The notes beneath the pieces are model-generated. The model did no database searches and had not been told where the DNA came from. It was given only the letters and a program-made list of their open reading frames with translations. DNA of 7,467 nt from an uncultured Oscillospiraceae bacterium (GTDB lineage Bacteria > Bacillota > Clostridia > Oscillospirales > Oscillospiraceae): the NCBI GenBank assembly GCA_900763675.1, contig CAAFLE010000096.1, positions 1-7,467 on the forward strand. Direction: 5' to 3'. The stretch's first letter is position 1; the number at the start of each line of letters is the position of its first letter. This document shows positions 6,048-7,467 of the stretch, in pieces. A program made the translations under genes and the position numbers.

Positions 6048-7400
6048 TTATTTTGCGTCATGCTCGGCGCGGTTTTCCGCCCAGAGCTTATCCGCCGCCG
6101 GTTTCCAGTTGGCAGCGTAGCGGTCGCACTTGGCGCAGAGATGGTCTACGCTCTCCGGGGACTGCATATCCGTGGAGTGTGCGCCGGAGGATTTCACCAT
6201 CTCGCGCAGCTTCTCCGGGTTTTCAAGCATCGGGCAGGGACGCAGCATATTGTCGTTGAACGGCTGCCCGTCATGGTACGCCATGAAGAGCGGAGAGCGC
6301 ATGGTCTCAAGAAGCGTCTTTTCGCGGATGTTCGAGTCGGAATAGTGGATGAACACGCAGGGGTCCACGTCGCCGTTGGCGTTGATGTGGAGATACGTGC
6401 GTCCGCCCGCGATGCAGCCGCCGACAAACTCGGCGTCGTTCTGGAAGTCCATAGCAAAGAGCGGCTTCGTCTGGCGGTAGCGGCGGATACGGCGGTACGT
6501 CTCCGTGCGCTGCTCCGGCGTCGGGAGAAGCTCGGGCGAGGCGTCGTTGCCGACAGGCATATAGTGGAAGTACCAGATGAAGTATGCGCCCATTTTGATG
6601 AGACTGTCATAGTATTCCTCCGACGTGATGGAATCGAAGTTCGCGCTCGTATAGCAGGAGGAAACGCCGTAAAGCAGCTTCCGCTCGCGGAGGAGGTTCA
6701 TGGCGTGGGTCGCCTTGCCGTACACGCCCTCGCCGCGGCGGGAGTCGGTCGCTTCTTCAAAGCCTTCGAGGGAGATGGCGGGGACAAAGTTCTTTACGCG
6801 CAGCATTTCATCGGCAAATTTGTCGTCGATGAGCGTGCCGTTCGTAAAGGAAAGGAAAATGCAGTCGTCGTGCTTTTCGCAGATCTTGATGAGATCCGCC
6901 TTGCGTACCAGCGGCTCGCCGCCGGTGTAGATATACATATACACACCCATCTCCTTGCCCTGACGGATGATGTCGTCGATCTCGTCAAAGGTGAGATTGA
7001 GCTTGTTGCCGTATTCCGCCGCCCAGCAGCCGGTGCAGTGGAGATTGCAGGCGCTGGTCGGGTCAAGAAGGATCGCCCAGGGGATGTTGCAGTTATACTC
7101 CTTGCGCAGCTTCTCCTGCTTTTCGCAGCCGATCATGTTCGCGTTGATGAAGAAGTTCACCACGATCGTTGTGAGAACGTCGTGATCGACCTCGTTCATC
7201 ATGTGGCGCACGAAGCCGTAGTACGGGTACGTGGGGTCCTCAATGGCGCGGCGGATGGCGGCACGCTGCGCCGGGAACTTCCCCTTGCAGAACGAATCCG
7301 CCCAGTCCATCAGCTTGGGCAGGTTGTTCTCCGGGTCCTTGTACATGAACTTGATCGCCTGCTCAATGCCCAGTTTTTTGACAGTCGTAGAAACGCTCAT
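6048..7400 (-). CDS. Radical SAM protein with SPASM-like C-terminal cysteines, substrate unknown
   Basis: 450-residue cytosolic enzyme of the radical SAM superfamily, which uses a 4Fe-4S cluster to cleave S-adenosylmethionine and start radical chemistry. The N-terminal 105 residues are a helical region of no clear family. The core follows: DPTSACNLHCTGCW with C118-x3-C122-x2-C125 binding the cluster, and GGEP (160-163) contacting SAM. The C-terminus holds C329-x13-G-x4-C348, then C389 and C422-x2-C425, resembling a SPASM domain that holds auxiliary iron-sulfur cluster(s). That identification is by spacing and is less certain than the core. SPASM enzymes often modify peptides or proteins, but no precursor peptide gene is seen here. 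The frame extends upstream to a TTG at 7418, but the codons after it are the GGAGGAG ribosome site itself (7416-7410), so the ATG at 7400, 9 bases from it, is the start. It lies upstream of the DUF308 gene on the same strand. Confidence 0.88.
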   Translation of the reverse strand: MSVSTTVKKLGIEQAIKFMYKDPENNLPKLMDWADSFCKGKFPAQRAAIRRAIEDPTYPYYGFVRHMMNEVDHDVLTTIVVNFFINANMIGCEKQEKLRKEYNCNIPWAILLDPTSACNLHCTGCWAAEYGNKLNLTFDEIDDIIRQGKEMGVYMYIYTGGEPLVRKADLIKICEKHDDCIFLSFTNGTLIDDKFADEMLRVKNFVPAISLEGFEEATDSRRGEGVYGKATHAMNLLRERKLLYGVSSCYTSANFDSITSEEYYDSLIKMGAYFIWYFHYMPVGNDASPELLPTPEQRTETYRRIRRYRQTKPLFAMDFQNDAEFVGGCIAGGRTYLHINANGDVDPCVFIHYSDSNIREKTLLETMRSPLFMAYHDGQPFNDNMLRPCPMLENPEKLREMVKSSGAHSTDMQSPESVDHLCAKCDRYAANWKPAADKLWAENRAEHDAK

Positions 7401-7409
7401 AAAAACATA

Positions 7410-7416
7410 CTCCTCC
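7410..7416 (-). promoter_or_regulatory. Ribosome binding site deciding the radical SAM start
   Basis: GGAGGAG on the minus strand is 9 bases before ATG 7400-7398. It rules out the upstream in-frame TTG (7418), whose following codons would be this site. Confidence 0.8.
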
Positions 7417-7438
7417 AAGTTGAATTCATTCTGCTTTT

Positions 7439-7444
7439 ATTCTA
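7439..7444 (-). promoter_or_regulatory. Possible -10 box for the radical SAM gene
   Basis: TAGAAT on the minus strand, identical to the sbcD -10 box, lies about 38 bases before the ATG. A -35 box would fall at the window edge (TGGTAA at 7466-7461, 16-base spacing, only a 3 of 6 match), so support is weak. Confidence 0.35.
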
Positions 7445-7467
7445 CCGAAAGCTGCCAGATTTACCAC

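Overview
The window is an ordinary-looking chromosomal segment of a moderately GC-rich, low-to-mid-GC-lineage Gram-positive bacterium. Strong AGGAGG-type ribosome sites before every gene, TTG as well as ATG starts, sigma-A-like promoters and the protein types present fit the Clostridia (Oscillospiraceae/Ruminococcaceae-like gut Firmicutes). This placement is inferred from style and families, not from a marker gene. I see no mobile element, CRISPR array, tRNA or rRNA gene, or phage gene. Coding density is high: six genes, all complete, separated by gaps of less than 150 bp.

Left part (1-4567): a minus-strand operon reading sbcD -> sbcC -> flavodoxin-fold iron-sulfur-type oxidoreductase. It is driven by a good promoter (TTGAAA-17 bp-TAGAAT) just upstream of sbcD. 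sbcD begins with TTG and overlaps sbcC by the 4-base ATGA. The sbcC stop codon touches the Shine-Dalgarno of the third gene. SbcC and SbcD together form the Mre11/Rad50-type nuclease that trims hairpins and blocked DNA ends. The third gene is a redox flavoprotein whose link to DNA repair is only positional.

Middle (4568-5364): a divergent plus-strand gene encodes a tandem cupin protein. Its two halves align with each other. The first half has lost the metal-binding residues. The second half has its own strong internal ribosome site and an in-frame ATG at the exact junction, so the locus may make two proteins. A perfect 16-bp hairpin follows and serves this gene and the convergent neighbour.

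Right part (5365-7467): two minus-strand genes, a radical SAM/SPASM-like enzyme of unknown substrate and a six-helix DUF308/HdeD-type membrane protein. They are separated by 92 bp that hold a perfect 15-bp inverted repeat and a 9-bp tandem repeat overlapping a plausible promoter. No strikingly new system is evident. The points most worth checking are the nested cupin gene, the palindromic intergenic element, the SbcCD-flavoprotein linkage and the orphan radical SAM enzyme.
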